A stretch of 63,390 nucleotides of DNA from CAZPZR01 sp964591105 (GCA_964591105.1 CAZPZR010000003.1:1-63390); one strand, 5' to 3'; shown: positions 43,824 through 53,060, numbered from the stretch's first letter. Numbers and translations: made by a program. The notes: generated by a model from the sequence alone, not told the origin.

Positions 43824-44721
43824 TACATTTGGATATTCGATGAAGCAAGGGGTAAAAAACATCAGGAGAAATAAGATGTTTTCATTAGCGTCTATCGCGA
43901 CAATGTCAGCATGTATTTTCTTATTCGGACTTTTTTATTCGATAGTAATGAACTTCAATCATATTGTGGATAAAGCAGAAGAAGGTGTTGCAATCACAGT
44001 ATTTTTTGAAGAAGAGACAACAGAAGAGCAGAGAGAAGCAATTGGCGTACAGCTGCAAGATACAGAAGGTGTATTAGAAGTAAACTATGTAAGTGCTGAA
44101 GAAGCGTGGGATCAGTTCAAAGATGAATATTTTGGTGACTCGAAAGATGCAGCAGAAGGATTCAAGAGTGATAACCCATTAGCAAATTCAGATCACTATG
44201 AAGTCTACATGGCTGATGTATCCAAGCAAAAGGATGTAGTATCTTTTGCAGAAGGACTTGAAGGAGTACGTAAGGTTAATAAATCAGATATTGTGGCGAA
44301 AACACTTACAAGTGTAAATAAGTTGGTGAGTTATGTTTCCGTTGCAATCATTGGAATTTTGTTAGCTGTTTCTATTTTCCTGATCAGTAACACAGTTACA
44401 ATGGGTATTACTGTTCGAAGAGAAGAAATTGCAATTATGAAATATATTGGTGCGAAAGATAGTTTTGTACGTGCGCCATTCATTATTGAAGGGCTTTTGA
44501 TTGGTGTTTTGGGAGCAATCTTACCGTTAATCTTGTTGTATTTTATGTATGGAAAAGTGGTTACTTACGTTATGACAAGATTTAGCCTTCTGAAGAATAT
44601 TATAGATTTCATTCCTGTTACAGAGGTGTATCGAACATTATTACCAGTAGGAATTCTGCTTGGAGTGGGAATCGGATTTTTAGGAAGTTCTGTTACAATT
44701 CGTAAACATCTGAGAGTGTAA
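43813..44721 (+). CDS. ftsX: Cell division protein FtsX
   Basis: This 302-aa permease-like protein has one N-terminal membrane helix (about 20-42), an outside domain with the sequence EVNYVSAEEAWDQFK, and three C-terminal helices. ATG43813 is chosen because AAAGGTGG lies upstream; GTG43801 is before it. It works with FtsE to control wall hydrolases by mechanotransmission. The hydrolase gene often found next to it (PcsB, CwlO or EnvC-like) is absent here; an S41 protease follows. Confidence 0.93.
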   Translation: MRISTFGYSMKQGVKNIRRNKMFSLASIATMSACIFLFGLFYSIVMNFNHIVDKAEEGVAITVFFEEETTEEQREAIGVQLQDTEGVLEVNYVSAEEAWDQFKDEYFGDSKDAAEGFKSDNPLANSDHYEVYMADVSKQKDVVSFAEGLEGVRKVNKSDIVAKTLTSVNKLVSYVSVAIIGILLAVSIFLISNTVTMGITVRREEIAIMKYIGAKDSFVRAPFIIEGLLIGVLGAILPLILLYFMYGKVVTYVMTRFSLLKNIIDFIPVTEVYRTLLPVGILLGVGIGFLGSSVTIRKHLRV

Positions 44722-44736
44722 TGAAGGAACGATATT

Positions 44737-45918
44737 ATGAAAAATAAAAAAGGTTTTTGGCAGGGGGCGCTTTGTGGCGCCCTTGCTATGTTATTAGTTG
44801 CAGGTTTAGTATCCTGCGGATTAAAAGTAAATAGTGGAAACGCAAAGATTGATATGGATGCTGTGGAAAAAAAGTTGGGTGTCATTCAATATTTGATTGA
44901 AGAAAAGTATCTGAATGAAGTAGACGAAGATGCGCTGGAAGAAGGAGTTTATGAGGGTTATGTTGCCGGACTTGGAGATCCTTATTCTGTCTATTATGAT
45001 GAAGAAAATACAGAGGCACTTTTAGAAACAACATCTGGAGAATACAGTGGAATTGGCGCTGTGTTGACGCAGGCAGTAGATACAGGTATTATTACACTTG
45101 TTAGAATCTATAAGGATTCCCCTGCGATGAAAGCTGGTCTGAAAGATGGAGATATCCTGTACAAAGTTGGAGACTTGGAAGTGACAGGGATGGACTTGTC
45201 GGAAGTTGTAACCCACATTAAGGGAGAAAAGAAGACGGAAGTTGAACTGACAGTTCTCCGTGGAGAAAATAATGAAGAGATTACAGTGACAGCTGTGAGA
45301 GACACCATTGAAGTAGAGACTGTTGAATATAAAATGTTGGAAAATCAGATTGGATATATTTCAATCTCTGAATTCGATGCGGTAACGGATAAACAGTATG
45401 AAGAAGCACTGAATGAACTGGAAAAACAGGGAATGTCAGGCTTGGTTGTCGATTTGAGAAACAATCCTGGTGGAAATTTAGATGTGGTCTGCAATATCCT
45501 GGATCTGATGCTTCCGGAAGGTATGATCGTGTATACACAGGACAGAGATGGAAACAGAGATGAGCATAAATCTGATGAAGAACATCAATTCACGAAACCA
45601 TTAACAGTGCTTGTAAATGGAAACAGTGCAAGTGCGTCTGAAATTTATGCAGGTGCAATTCAAGACTATAAGCTTGGAGATATTGTTGGAACACAGACAT
45701 ATGGAAAAGGGGTTGTTCAGCAATTATTTGATCTGAAGGATGGAACTTGTCTGAAACTTACGATTTCCGAGTATTTCACACCGAATGGAAGAAATATCCA
45801 TGGGGAAGGAATCACACCGGATGTGGAGTGTGAGTACCAATATGATGAGAAAAATCCAGAGAAAGATAACCAATTAGAAAAAGCGGTAAAAGTTTTGGAA
45901 GAAAAAATCAAGGAATAA
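44737..45918 (+). CDS. S41 family carboxyl-terminal processing protease
   Basis: This 393-aa membrane-anchored protease has a lipoprotein-like or anchor segment (about 8-27, ending VSCG), a PDZ domain (about 95-180), and the tail-specific protease core with the catalytic Ser in NSASASE (297-301) and Lys324 in YGKGVVQ. The family includes CtpA and CtpB, which cut proteins outside the membrane, for example in sporulation signalling. It lies 15 bases after ftsX, as ctpB follows ftsEX in Bacillus. Confidence 0.92.
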   Translation: MKNKKGFWQGALCGALAMLLVAGLVSCGLKVNSGNAKIDMDAVEKKLGVIQYLIEEKYLNEVDEDALEEGVYEGYVAGLGDPYSVYYDEENTEALLETTSGEYSGIGAVLTQAVDTGIITLVRIYKDSPAMKAGLKDGDILYKVGDLEVTGMDLSEVVTHIKGEKKTEVELTVLRGENNEEITVTAVRDTIEVETVEYKMLENQIGYISISEFDAVTDKQYEEALNELEKQGMSGLVVDLRNNPGGNLDVVCNILDLMLPEGMIVYTQDRDGNRDEHKSDEEHQFTKPLTVLVNGNSASASEIYAGAIQDYKLGDIVGTQTYGKGVVQQLFDLKDGTCLKLTISEYFTPNGRNIHGEGITPDVECEYQYDEKNPEKDNQLEKAVKVLEEKIKE

Positions 45919-45923
45919 TTTGG

Positions 45924-45957
45924 AAGGGAATGTCAAAAGGCATTCCCTTTTATTTTT
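45924..45957 (+). terminator. Intrinsic terminator of the ftsEX-ctp operon
   Basis: The stem AAGGGAATG/CATTCCCTT has an 8-nt loop and is followed by TTATTTTT. Confidence 0.88.
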
Positions 45958-46029
45958 GCATGTGCTAAAATATACAACAAGTATGGACAAAAATAAAGAA
46001 CAAGTGAATGGATACAGGAGGATACAGCC

Positions 46030-46956
46030 GTGATTAACAAATTAGTAGCAAACATTAAGAAAACAGGTGCACCAATCGTTGTGGGATTAGATCCAATGTT
46101 GAACTATGTACCAGAGCATGTACAGAACAAAGCGTTCCAGGAATATGGTGAAACTTTGGAAGGTGCTGCAGAAGCAATCTGGCAGTTCAATAAGGAAATT
46201 ATAGATAAGACATATGATTTGATTCCAGCAGTAAAACCTCAGATTGCAATGTATGAACAGTTTGGAATTCCAGGTCTTCAGGCTTTCAAAAAAACAGTGG
46301 ATTATTGTAAAGAAAAAGGTCTGGTTGTTATTGGCGATATCAAACGTGGAGATATTGGCTCCACATCGGCTGCATATGCAGTAGGACATGTAGGACGTGT
46401 TCAGGTAGGAAGTAAGACATATGTGCCATTTGATGAAGACTTTGTAACTGTCAATCCATATCTTGGTTCTGATGGAGTAAGTCCATTTACAAAAGTATGC
46501 AAAGAAGAAAAGAAAGGGATGTTTATTCTTGTGAAGACATCCAATCCATCCAGTGGAGAATTCCAGGATCAGTTGATTGATGGACGCCCACTTTATGAAC
46601 TTGTCGGAGAAAAAGTTGCGCAGTGGGGCGAAGAACATATGGGTGAAGAATATAGCTATATCGGAGCAGTTGTAGGAGCTACTTATCCAGAGATGGGCAA
46701 AGTACTTCGAAAGATTATGCCAAAATCTTATATCCTTGTTCCTGGATACGGAGCACAGGGTGGAAAAGGAAAAGACTTGGTACACTTCTTTAACGAAGAT
46801 GGTCTGGGTGCAATCATTAATTCTTCTCGTGGAATTATTGCAGCGTATAAGCAGCAAGCATATGCAAACTATGGTGCGGAAAACTTTGGGGATGCATCAA
46901 GAGCTGCAGTAGAAGCAATGATCACAGATGTGCGTCAGGCGCTGGAACAGCGATAG
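46030..46956 (+). CDS. pyrF: Orotidine 5'-phosphate decarboxylase (group 2)
   Basis: This 308-aa enzyme makes UMP from OMP. The catalytic DIKRGD motif (Asp103, Lys105, Asp108) is present. The length matches the larger group 2 enzymes rather than the 240-aa form. The start is GTG46030 after AGGAGG. It opens the run pyrF-pyrK-pyrD-pyrE. A probable -10 (TGCTAAAAT near 45963-45971) lies upstream. Confidence 0.94.
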   Translation: MINKLVANIKKTGAPIVVGLDPMLNYVPEHVQNKAFQEYGETLEGAAEAIWQFNKEIIDKTYDLIPAVKPQIAMYEQFGIPGLQAFKKTVDYCKEKGLVVIGDIKRGDIGSTSAAYAVGHVGRVQVGSKTYVPFDEDFVTVNPYLGSDGVSPFTKVCKEEKKGMFILVKTSNPSSGEFQDQLIDGRPLYELVGEKVAQWGEEHMGEEYSYIGAVVGATYPEMGKVLRKIMPKSYILVPGYGAQGGKGKDLVHFFNEDGLGAIINSSRGIIAAYKQQAYANYGAENFGDASRAAVEAMITDVRQALEQR

Positions 46957-46989
46957 AAGAAAAGCAGGATACGAGAAAGAGGAAGAGAT

Positions 46990-47775
46990 ATGGCAGGAAA
47001 ACAGAAAGAAACAGCAATTGTAATATCACAGGAAAAACTTGCAGACGGTATTTTCAGTTTGTGGCTTCAGACAGAAGCTGCACAGAGCGCAAAACCGGGA
47101 CAATTTATTTCTATGTATACAAACGATGGAAGCAAACTGCTTCCAAGACCAATCAGTATTTGTGAAATTGATCAGGAAAATGGTAGACTGCGCATGGTTT
47201 ATCGTGTGACAGGAGAAGGAACTGGAACAGAACAGTTTTCAAAACTGACAGAAGGAGATACTGTTCCAATCATTGGACCATTAGGAAATGGATTTCCGTT
47301 GGAAAAGGCAGAAGGGAAACGAGTATTTTTGATTGGTGGTGGTATTGGTGTTCCGCCAATTCTCGAACTTGCGAAACAGATATCCTGCGCAAAAAAACAG
47401 ATTGTAGTAGGTTATCGAGATGCGCATACATTCTTGAAGGAAGAATTTGAGGCAAATGGAGAAGTGTATATTTCTACAGAAGATGGAAGTGTGGGCACAA
47501 AAGGAAATGTAATGAACGCAATTGCAGAACATGCACTGGAAGCGGATGTCATTATGGCCTGTGGTCCAACACCAATGCTTCGTGCAATCAAAGCGTATGC
47601 AGAGGAAAAGAAAATTGAGTGCTATATCTCATTGGAAGAAAGAATGGCATGTGGAATCGGAGCTTGCCTTGCATGTGTATGCAAATCGAAAGAAAAAGAT
47701 CATCACAGTAATGTGAATAATAAACGAATCTGCAAAGATGGACCAGTATTTTTATCTACGGAGGTGGAAATCTAA
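46990..47775 (+). CDS. pyrK: Dihydroorotate dehydrogenase B, electron transfer subunit
   Basis: This 261-aa subunit has an FAD/NAD-binding reductase fold (LPRPISICE, LIGGGIGVPPILE) and a C-terminal 2Fe-2S site with Cys221, Cys226, Cys229 and Cys248 (an extra Cys at 231). It passes electrons from PyrD to NAD+. Its TAA overlaps the pyrD start (TAATG), fitting a two-protein complex made in equal amounts. Confidence 0.94.
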   Translation: MAGKQKETAIVISQEKLADGIFSLWLQTEAAQSAKPGQFISMYTNDGSKLLPRPISICEIDQENGRLRMVYRVTGEGTGTEQFSKLTEGDTVPIIGPLGNGFPLEKAEGKRVFLIGGGIGVPPILELAKQISCAKKQIVVGYRDAHTFLKEEFEANGEVYISTEDGSVGTKGNVMNAIAEHALEADVIMACGPTPMLRAIKAYAEEKKIECYISLEERMACGIGACLACVCKSKEKDHHSNVNNKRICKDGPVFLSTEVEI

Positions 47776-48677
47776 TGAACATGAAAGTGAACATCGCAGG
47801 TGTAGAATGGAAAAATCCAGTAACGGTAGCATCCGGAACTTTTGGTTCAGGTGCAGAATTTGCAGATTATATTGACTTGAATAAGTTGGGGGCTGTGACA
47901 ACAAAGGGTGTTGCCAACGTTCCATGGCCAGGGAATCCAACACCACGTGTTGCAGAAACCTATGGTGGAATGATGAATGCTATTGGTCTTCAGAATCCAG
48001 GCATCGACTTGTTTTGCGAGAGAGATATTCCATTCCTTCGCAAATATGATACAAAGATTGTGGTGAATGTTTGCGGAAAGTCAACAGAAGATTATTGTGA
48101 AGTAGTGGAACGACTTGCAAACGAAGATATTGATATGATGGAAATTAATATTTCCTGCCCGAACGTAAAGGAAGGTGGAATTGCTTTTGGACAAAATCCA
48201 AAGGCTGCAGAAGAAATCACAAGAGCTGTGAAGAAATATGCGAAACAGCCAGTGATCATGAAATTAAGTCCAAATGTAACAAGTATTGCAGAAATGGCAA
48301 AAGCGGTAGAAGCAGGTGGAGCAGATGCGGTTTCGTTGATCAACACACTGACGGGTATGAAAATTGATATCAATCGTAAAACATTTGCATTAGCGAATAA
48401 AACAGGTGGTGTTTCTGGCCCAGCAATTCATCCAATTGCAGTTCGTATGGTATACGAAGTTGCGAATGCTGTAAATATTCCGATTATTGGAATGGGTGGA
48501 ATTGCCAAACCAGAAGATGCGATTGAAATGATTCTTGTAGGAGCAAGTGCAGTATCTGTTGGTACATCAAATTTCCATAATCCGGGAATTGCAGCAGAGA
48601 TTGTAGATGGTATTGAAGCATACATGAAGAAACATGGATTTGAAAATGTTTCAGATATGGTAGGAATTGTAAAATAG
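47775..48677 (+). CDS. pyrD: Dihydroorotate dehydrogenase B, catalytic subunit
   Basis: This 300-aa class 1B FMN enzyme oxidises dihydroorotate to orotate. The catalytic Cys128 lies in NISCPNVKEGG; FMN-site runs are VASGTFGSG, GGADAVSLINT and GMGGIAKPEDA. ATG47775 overlaps the pyrK stop; a second ATG (47781) is also possible. GGAGGTGG lies upstream. Confidence 0.95.
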   Translation: MNMKVNIAGVEWKNPVTVASGTFGSGAEFADYIDLNKLGAVTTKGVANVPWPGNPTPRVAETYGGMMNAIGLQNPGIDLFCERDIPFLRKYDTKIVVNVCGKSTEDYCEVVERLANEDIDMMEINISCPNVKEGGIAFGQNPKAAEEITRAVKKYAKQPVIMKLSPNVTSIAEMAKAVEAGGADAVSLINTLTGMKIDINRKTFALANKTGGVSGPAIHPIAVRMVYEVANAVNIPIIGMGGIAKPEDAIEMILVGASAVSVGTSNFHNPGIAAEIVDGIEAYMKKHGFENVSDMVGIVK

Positions 48678-48693
48678 TATGGAGGACAAGAAC

Positions 48694-49374
48694 GTGGAAG
48701 GATATAAGAAAGAATTTATTGAATTTATGGTAGAAAGCGATGTGTTGAAGTTTGGTGATTTCACATTGAAAAGTGGAAGAAAATCTCCTTTCTTTATGAA
48801 TGCAGGAGCGTACGTTGCAGGAGCACAACTGAAGAAACTTGGAGAATATTATGCGAAAGCAATCTATGACAAGTATGGTTTAGAATTTGATGTATTATTT
48901 GGACCAGCTTACAAAGGAATTCCATTGGCAGTTGTGACAGCAATTGCATTCAGCGAATTGTATGGAAAAGAAGTACGTTACTGCTCAGACCGTAAAGAAG
49001 AAAAAGATCACGGTGCTGACAAAGGAAGCTTCCTTGGAAGTAAATTGCAGGATGGTGATCGTGTAATCATGATTGAAGATGTTACAACATCAGGAAAATC
49101 TATGGAAGAAACTGTTCCAAAAGTAAAAGGAGCAGCAAATGTTGAAATCAAGGGACTTATGGTTTCTCTGAACCGAATGGAAGTAGGAAAAGGCGGAGAA
49201 AAGTGTGCACTTGATGAAGTAAAGGAATTGTATGGCTTTGATACAAATGCAATTGTAACAATGGAAGAAGTAGTAGAGTGCCTTTACAACAAAGAATGTA
49301 ATGGAAAAATTGTCATTGATGATACATTAAAGGAAAAAATAGACGCATATTATGAACAGTATGGTGCGAAATAA
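48694..49374 (+). CDS. pyrE: Orotate phosphoribosyltransferase
   Basis: This 226-aa enzyme joins orotate to PRPP. The PRPP loop is VIMIEDVTTSGKS and the flexible-loop run is KEEKDHG. GTG48694 is chosen because GGAGG ends eight bases before it; ATG48679 overlaps the site. It is the last enzyme gene of the pyr run and is followed by a tiny membrane-protein gene 17 bases later. Confidence 0.93.
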   Translation: MEGYKKEFIEFMVESDVLKFGDFTLKSGRKSPFFMNAGAYVAGAQLKKLGEYYAKAIYDKYGLEFDVLFGPAYKGIPLAVVTAIAFSELYGKEVRYCSDRKEEKDHGADKGSFLGSKLQDGDRVIMIEDVTTSGKSMEETVPKVKGAANVEIKGLMVSLNRMEVGKGGEKCALDEVKELYGFDTNAIVTMEEVVECLYNKECNGKIVIDDTLKEKIDAYYEQYGAK

Positions 49375-49391
49375 GAGCAGGAGGATTTCTT

Positions 49392-49544
49392 ATGAATGAG
49401 AAAGTTTTTAAAACAATGTCAGTAACAGGAGCGATGAACGTTGCAGTTGGGATTGTGTTGGTTGTAATTGGACTTGCAGCTGGAATTTTGTCAATTGTAA
49501 GTGGAGCGCGCCTGATCAAAGATAGAAAGGGACTGACATTTTAG
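49392..49544 (+). CDS. Small single-pass membrane protein (50 aa)
   Basis: This short ORF starts at ATG49392 after AGGAGGA and ends at TAG49544. It encodes a polar N-terminus (MNEKVFKTMS), one clear membrane helix of about 24 residues (AVGIVLVVIGLAAGILSIV) and a basic C-terminus (RLIKDRKGLTF), so the tail should lie in the cytoplasm. It is 17 bases after pyrE and 25 before the VanZ-like gene, probably in the same transcript. No function is known to me. Confidence 0.75.
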   Translation: MNEKVFKTMSVTGAMNVAVGIVLVVIGLAAGILSIVSGARLIKDRKGLTF

Positions 49545-49569
49545 ACAAAATTGAAAGGGTGCTGTACAT

Positions 49570-50058
49570 TTGAACAACAAAAATAGAAAAAAATTTCGTA
49601 TCGTTGGAAAAATCTTATTTGTGTTATATGTGGCTTTTATCATATACTTTCTGATTTTTTCAGACTGGTACGGACGAACAGGTGAAATGCAGGAATACCG
49701 CTATAATTTGGTGCTGTTTCAGGAAATCAAACGTTTTTGGGAATACAGACATCAGGTAGGATTTTTTGCAATGTTTACCAACCTGTTCGGAAATGTAATC
49801 ATCTTCATGCCGTTTGGCTTTTTTATGCCTATGGCCAGCAAATACAGGAGCTTTCTGGCAACAACATTTTCAAGTTTCGGGTTGAGTCTTTGCGTAGAGA
49901 CTTTCCAGTTAGTGACGAAAGTTGGAAGTTTTGACGTAGATGATCTATTGTTGAATACAATAGGGGGAGTTGCAGGCTACCTGGTGTTTGTAATATGTGC
50001 GGCGATAAGGAGAAAACATGATAATAAAAAGAAGAGAAAGAAATACCGAAGAAGCTAG
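49570..50058 (+). CDS. VanZ-like family membrane protein
   Basis: This 162-aa protein has four or five membrane segments and the VanZ-family runs IIYFLIFSDW, NLFGNVIIFMPFGFF and VETFQLVTKVGSFDVDDLLLNTIGG. VanZ gives low teicoplanin resistance, but most members have no known role. The start is TTG49570 with GAAAGGGT before it. The end overlaps the next gene by 41 bases. Confidence 0.85.
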   Translation: MNNKNRKKFRIVGKILFVLYVAFIIYFLIFSDWYGRTGEMQEYRYNLVLFQEIKRFWEYRHQVGFFAMFTNLFGNVIIFMPFGFFMPMASKYRSFLATTFSSFGLSLCVETFQLVTKVGSFDVDDLLLNTIGGVAGYLVFVICAAIRRKHDNKKKRKKYRRS

Positions 50059-50416
50059 AGCGAAAGCACTCGCAAAGGAAAGGGAAAGAAGAAGGAGAAC
50101 AATGTTGCGTACAAAGTACGGACAGACACCTCTGAGACATGCGAAGAAAGGAATCTTATCTTGCGTGCTCTCTGGGGCAGCATCCTTTTTGCTTTTCCTG
50201 CTTTTGTCTTCGTCCTTTGTGTTAGATGGACAGATTGGTCTTGCAATGGGCGCAGTTGGAATTGTTGTGCTTGTGCTTGCAATTGAAGGATTAATGACAG
50301 GGATAAAAGGATTAAAGGAAAGAAATAAAAATTATGTAACATGTAAAATTGGAATTGCCTGGAATGGGCTGCTTTTGGTTAGCATGTGTGGAGTATTTGT
50401 CAGGGGGCTTTTTTAA
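50018..50416 (+). CDS. Small membrane protein with basic N-terminus (132 aa)
   Basis: The first 46 residues are highly basic (RRERNTEEARAKALAKERERRRR). Three membrane helices follow (about 47-66, 74-94 and 112-130) with a conserved-looking loop GIKGLKERNKNYVTCKIGI. It is likely a Lachnospiraceae protein of unknown function. AAGGAG precedes ATG50018, inside the VanZ-like gene, and its stop is followed at once by the peptidase start, so the three genes are coupled. Confidence 0.7.
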   Translation: MIIKRRERNTEEARAKALAKERERRRRTMLRTKYGQTPLRHAKKGILSCVLSGAASFLLFLLLSSSFVLDGQIGLAMGAVGIVVLVLAIEGLMTGIKGLKERNKNYVTCKIGIAWNGLLLVSMCGVFVRGLF

Positions 50417-52465
50417 ATGATCGAAGAGAGATATGAATTAGTGGTAGAACGCATCAAGCAGATACCGGAAGAACGAACGGTGAAAGAACCATTCCGTGAT
50501 TATTTTTGCAAAATGGCACAATTCGTGGAAATGATTGATAACCTTCGTAATGATCTTCACAGTGGTGCTTATGGAAATGCTGACAGGAAGGAATTGGAGG
50601 CATGGAATCATAGATTGTATGAAGATATACTGCCGGAAAATTACATGGTAAGTTATGCGAATCCAGCGTATGCTGTCAGCAAGCTTGGAGAAGAATATGG
50701 ACAACTTTTAAGTTTCTTGTATGCAGAAATGCGTGGAGCAATCAGTTATACATTTGAAGCAAAAACAGAGTATTTGGGTATTCTGTTTGAGTTATTTGTG
50801 GAAATTTATAACCAGTTTGAGGTAGACGAGCTTCCGGAAATCAGAAGTCTGAAAGAAACAATTTACTGGTTTGCGAGCGATTACTGCGATGTATTTGTAG
50901 CGGATCGAATTCGTGAGCAGATTTGCGAGGAAGAATCCTTTGCAGTTGATATTATCATGAACAGTGATCTGGATGATCTTCGCTATTTATATCAGTTTGG
51001 AGAATATATTAGTGAAAATGAGCTGCGTACAGCGGAGCATCTTATGGAATTAGATGATGCGACGCTGCAAAAGATGGCAGATGTATATACAGAAGGATAT
51101 CGAATGGGATTTGTGAACACAGGAAAGGACTTATCCATCAAATCAACAGTCAACATTCGTTATGTGCTTGGTTTTGAAAAAGTAATCAAAAAAGCCATTG
51201 AAAATTTTGAAAAGATGGGGCTGTGTCCTATTATTTATCGAAGTGGAGTCAGTGTGCTTACGAAGCGACAGCACCTGAAGATAGGTTATTATGGCGGAAT
51301 CGCTAATAAGCAGTATGAGTATGATCATAAAGATGATCAGGCGTTGTTTTTCGATAAGAAATTTGCGGAACGAAAGTTAGAAGTGATTCATACAACTTAC
51401 GAACATTACAAAAAGCAGGCGGCACAGCATGCCGGGCCGGCTGTAATCGAGATGTTTGGAGAGACGCCATTTGTACCAGGACAGACAAAAGAAGCGCTGA
51501 AGTTATCGGGAAAACAGCAGGAATTGTCAGTGACATTTGACGGAAAACAAAGCCAGATTGTAAATGAATATATTCATGGAGATGAGAGAAGCTTTACGAT
51601 TATTGCGTATCCGGTTCCGGAAATTGGAGAGCAGTATGAAGAAATATTTGACGAAATCATACGAATCAATACATTGGATGCGAAGAAATACGAAGAAGTA
51701 CAGCAGACACTGATTGATGCATTAGATCAAGGGAAATATGTTCATATCCGCGGTGGAAATGGAAATAGAACGGACTTGAAAGTATGTTTGCATGAATTGA
51801 CAAATCCAGAAAAAGAAACCATCTTTGAAAACTGCGTTGCTGATGTGAATATCCCGGTTGGTGAAGTGTTTACCTCACCTGTGCTGGAAGGGACAAACGG
51901 AATCTTGCATGTAAGCAAGGTGTATCTCAATGAATTGCAGTATGAAAATCTTGAGATTAAATTTTCGAATGGAATGATCGAAGACTATAATTGCAGCAAT
52001 TTTGAGAGAGACTTAGAAAACAAAGAATATGTAAAAGAAAATGTATTGTATCAACATCCAACATTACCATTAGGTGAATTTGCAATTGGAACAAATACGA
52101 CAGCTTATGTAGTGGCGAAAAAATATGGAATTGAGGAAAAGATGCCAATTCTCATTGCGGAGAAAATGGGACCTCATTTTGCAGTAGGAGACACTTGCTA
52201 CAGCTGGAGTGAAGATAACAAAGTATATAATCCGAATGGAAAAGAAATTGTGGCAAAGGATAATTCTGTATCCATTCTTCGAAAAGAAGATATTTCGAAA
52301 GCATACTTCCAGTGCCACACAGATATTACGATTCCATACGAGGAATTGGAGCAGATTTCTGTTGTGACAAAAACGGGAGACGAGATTCTTATTTTGGAAA
52401 ATGGAAGATTTGTACTTCCTGGTACAGAGTTTTTAAATGAACCATTGAAAAATTCTAATAAATAG
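50417..52465 (+). CDS. M29-like aminopeptidase with a large N-terminal extension
   Basis: This 682-aa protein has a C-terminal half like M29 (AmpS/PepS) metallo-aminopeptidases: GEVFTSP with Glu483, LGEFAIGTN with Glu554, PHFAVGDTCY with His587 and Tyr595, and HTD with His634 and Asp636, matching the known co-catalytic metal ligands. M29 enzymes are usually about 370-410 aa; here the first 250-300 residues are acidic, helical and not recognised. There is no signal peptide, so it should be cytoplasmic. It lies between the pyr and purE runs. Confidence 0.8.
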   Translation: MIEERYELVVERIKQIPEERTVKEPFRDYFCKMAQFVEMIDNLRNDLHSGAYGNADRKELEAWNHRLYEDILPENYMVSYANPAYAVSKLGEEYGQLLSFLYAEMRGAISYTFEAKTEYLGILFELFVEIYNQFEVDELPEIRSLKETIYWFASDYCDVFVADRIREQICEEESFAVDIIMNSDLDDLRYLYQFGEYISENELRTAEHLMELDDATLQKMADVYTEGYRMGFVNTGKDLSIKSTVNIRYVLGFEKVIKKAIENFEKMGLCPIIYRSGVSVLTKRQHLKIGYYGGIANKQYEYDHKDDQALFFDKKFAERKLEVIHTTYEHYKKQAAQHAGPAVIEMFGETPFVPGQTKEALKLSGKQQELSVTFDGKQSQIVNEYIHGDERSFTIIAYPVPEIGEQYEEIFDEIIRINTLDAKKYEEVQQTLIDALDQGKYVHIRGGNGNRTDLKVCLHELTNPEKETIFENCVADVNIPVGEVFTSPVLEGTNGILHVSKVYLNELQYENLEIKFSNGMIEDYNCSNFERDLENKEYVKENVLYQHPTLPLGEFAIGTNTTAYVVAKKYGIEEKMPILIAEKMGPHFAVGDTCYSWSEDNKVYNPNGKEIVAKDNSVSILRKEDISKAYFQCHTDITIPYEELEQISVVTKTGDEILILENGRFVLPGTEFLNEPLKNSNK

Positions 52466-52511
52466 TGTATCATTTATTCGTCAGGCTAATGAATGAGAAA
52501 GGATGAAGATT

Positions 52512-53024
52512 ATGCCAAAAGTAGGAATTGTTATGGGAAGTGACTCAGACCTTAAGGTTATGAGTAAAGCAGCAGCGATGCTTGAAAAATTTGGAATTGA
52601 TTACGAGATGACGATTATTTCTGCTCATCGTGAACCAGATGTATTTTTTGACTGGGCCAAAGCAGCAGAAGGAAAAGGAATCAAGGTAATTATTGCAGGT
52701 GCAGGAATGGCAGCACACTTGCCAGGAATGTGCGCAGCATTATTTCCAATGCCAGTCATTGGTGTTCCAATGTCAGGAAAGAATCTTGCAGGTGAGGATG
52801 CACTTTTTTCAATCGTGCAGATGCCACCTGGAATTCCAGTTGCAACAGTTGCAATTGACGGAGGCATGAACGCGGCAATTCTTGCAGCTAAAATTCTTGC
52901 AGTTTCCGATGAAGATCTTTTGAATAAATTAAAAGAATATTCAAAAGAAATGAAAGAAACTGTGCAGGGAAAAGCAGCAAAGTTAGATGAAATTGGTTAC
53001 GAGGCATATCTTGCTCAAAAATAG
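52512..53024 (+). CDS. purE: N5-CAIR mutase
   Basis: This 170-aa class I PurE isomerises N5-CAIR to CAIR. The motifs GSDSD, SAHREPD, GAGMAAHLPGM and PVIGVP are present. ATG52512 is chosen because AAAGGA lies before it; ATG52503 overlaps that site. Class I PurE normally needs PurK, which is not in the window. It starts the run purE-purM-purN-purD. Confidence 0.94.
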   Translation: MPKVGIVMGSDSDLKVMSKAAAMLEKFGIDYEMTIISAHREPDVFFDWAKAAEGKGIKVIIAGAGMAAHLPGMCAALFPMPVIGVPMSGKNLAGEDALFSIVQMPPGIPVATVAIDGGMNAAILAAKILAVSDEDLLNKLKEYSKEMKETVQGKAAKLDEIGYEAYLAQK

Positions 53025-53060
53025 AAACAAAGGAAACGATAACGAATAAGGAGAATAGCT

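Noticed and set aside
46087..46857. 256-aa open frame antisense to pyrF
   Set aside because: It is a shadow of pyrF: Cys/Ile/Phe-rich with no family match, no ribosome site, and pyrF is certain.
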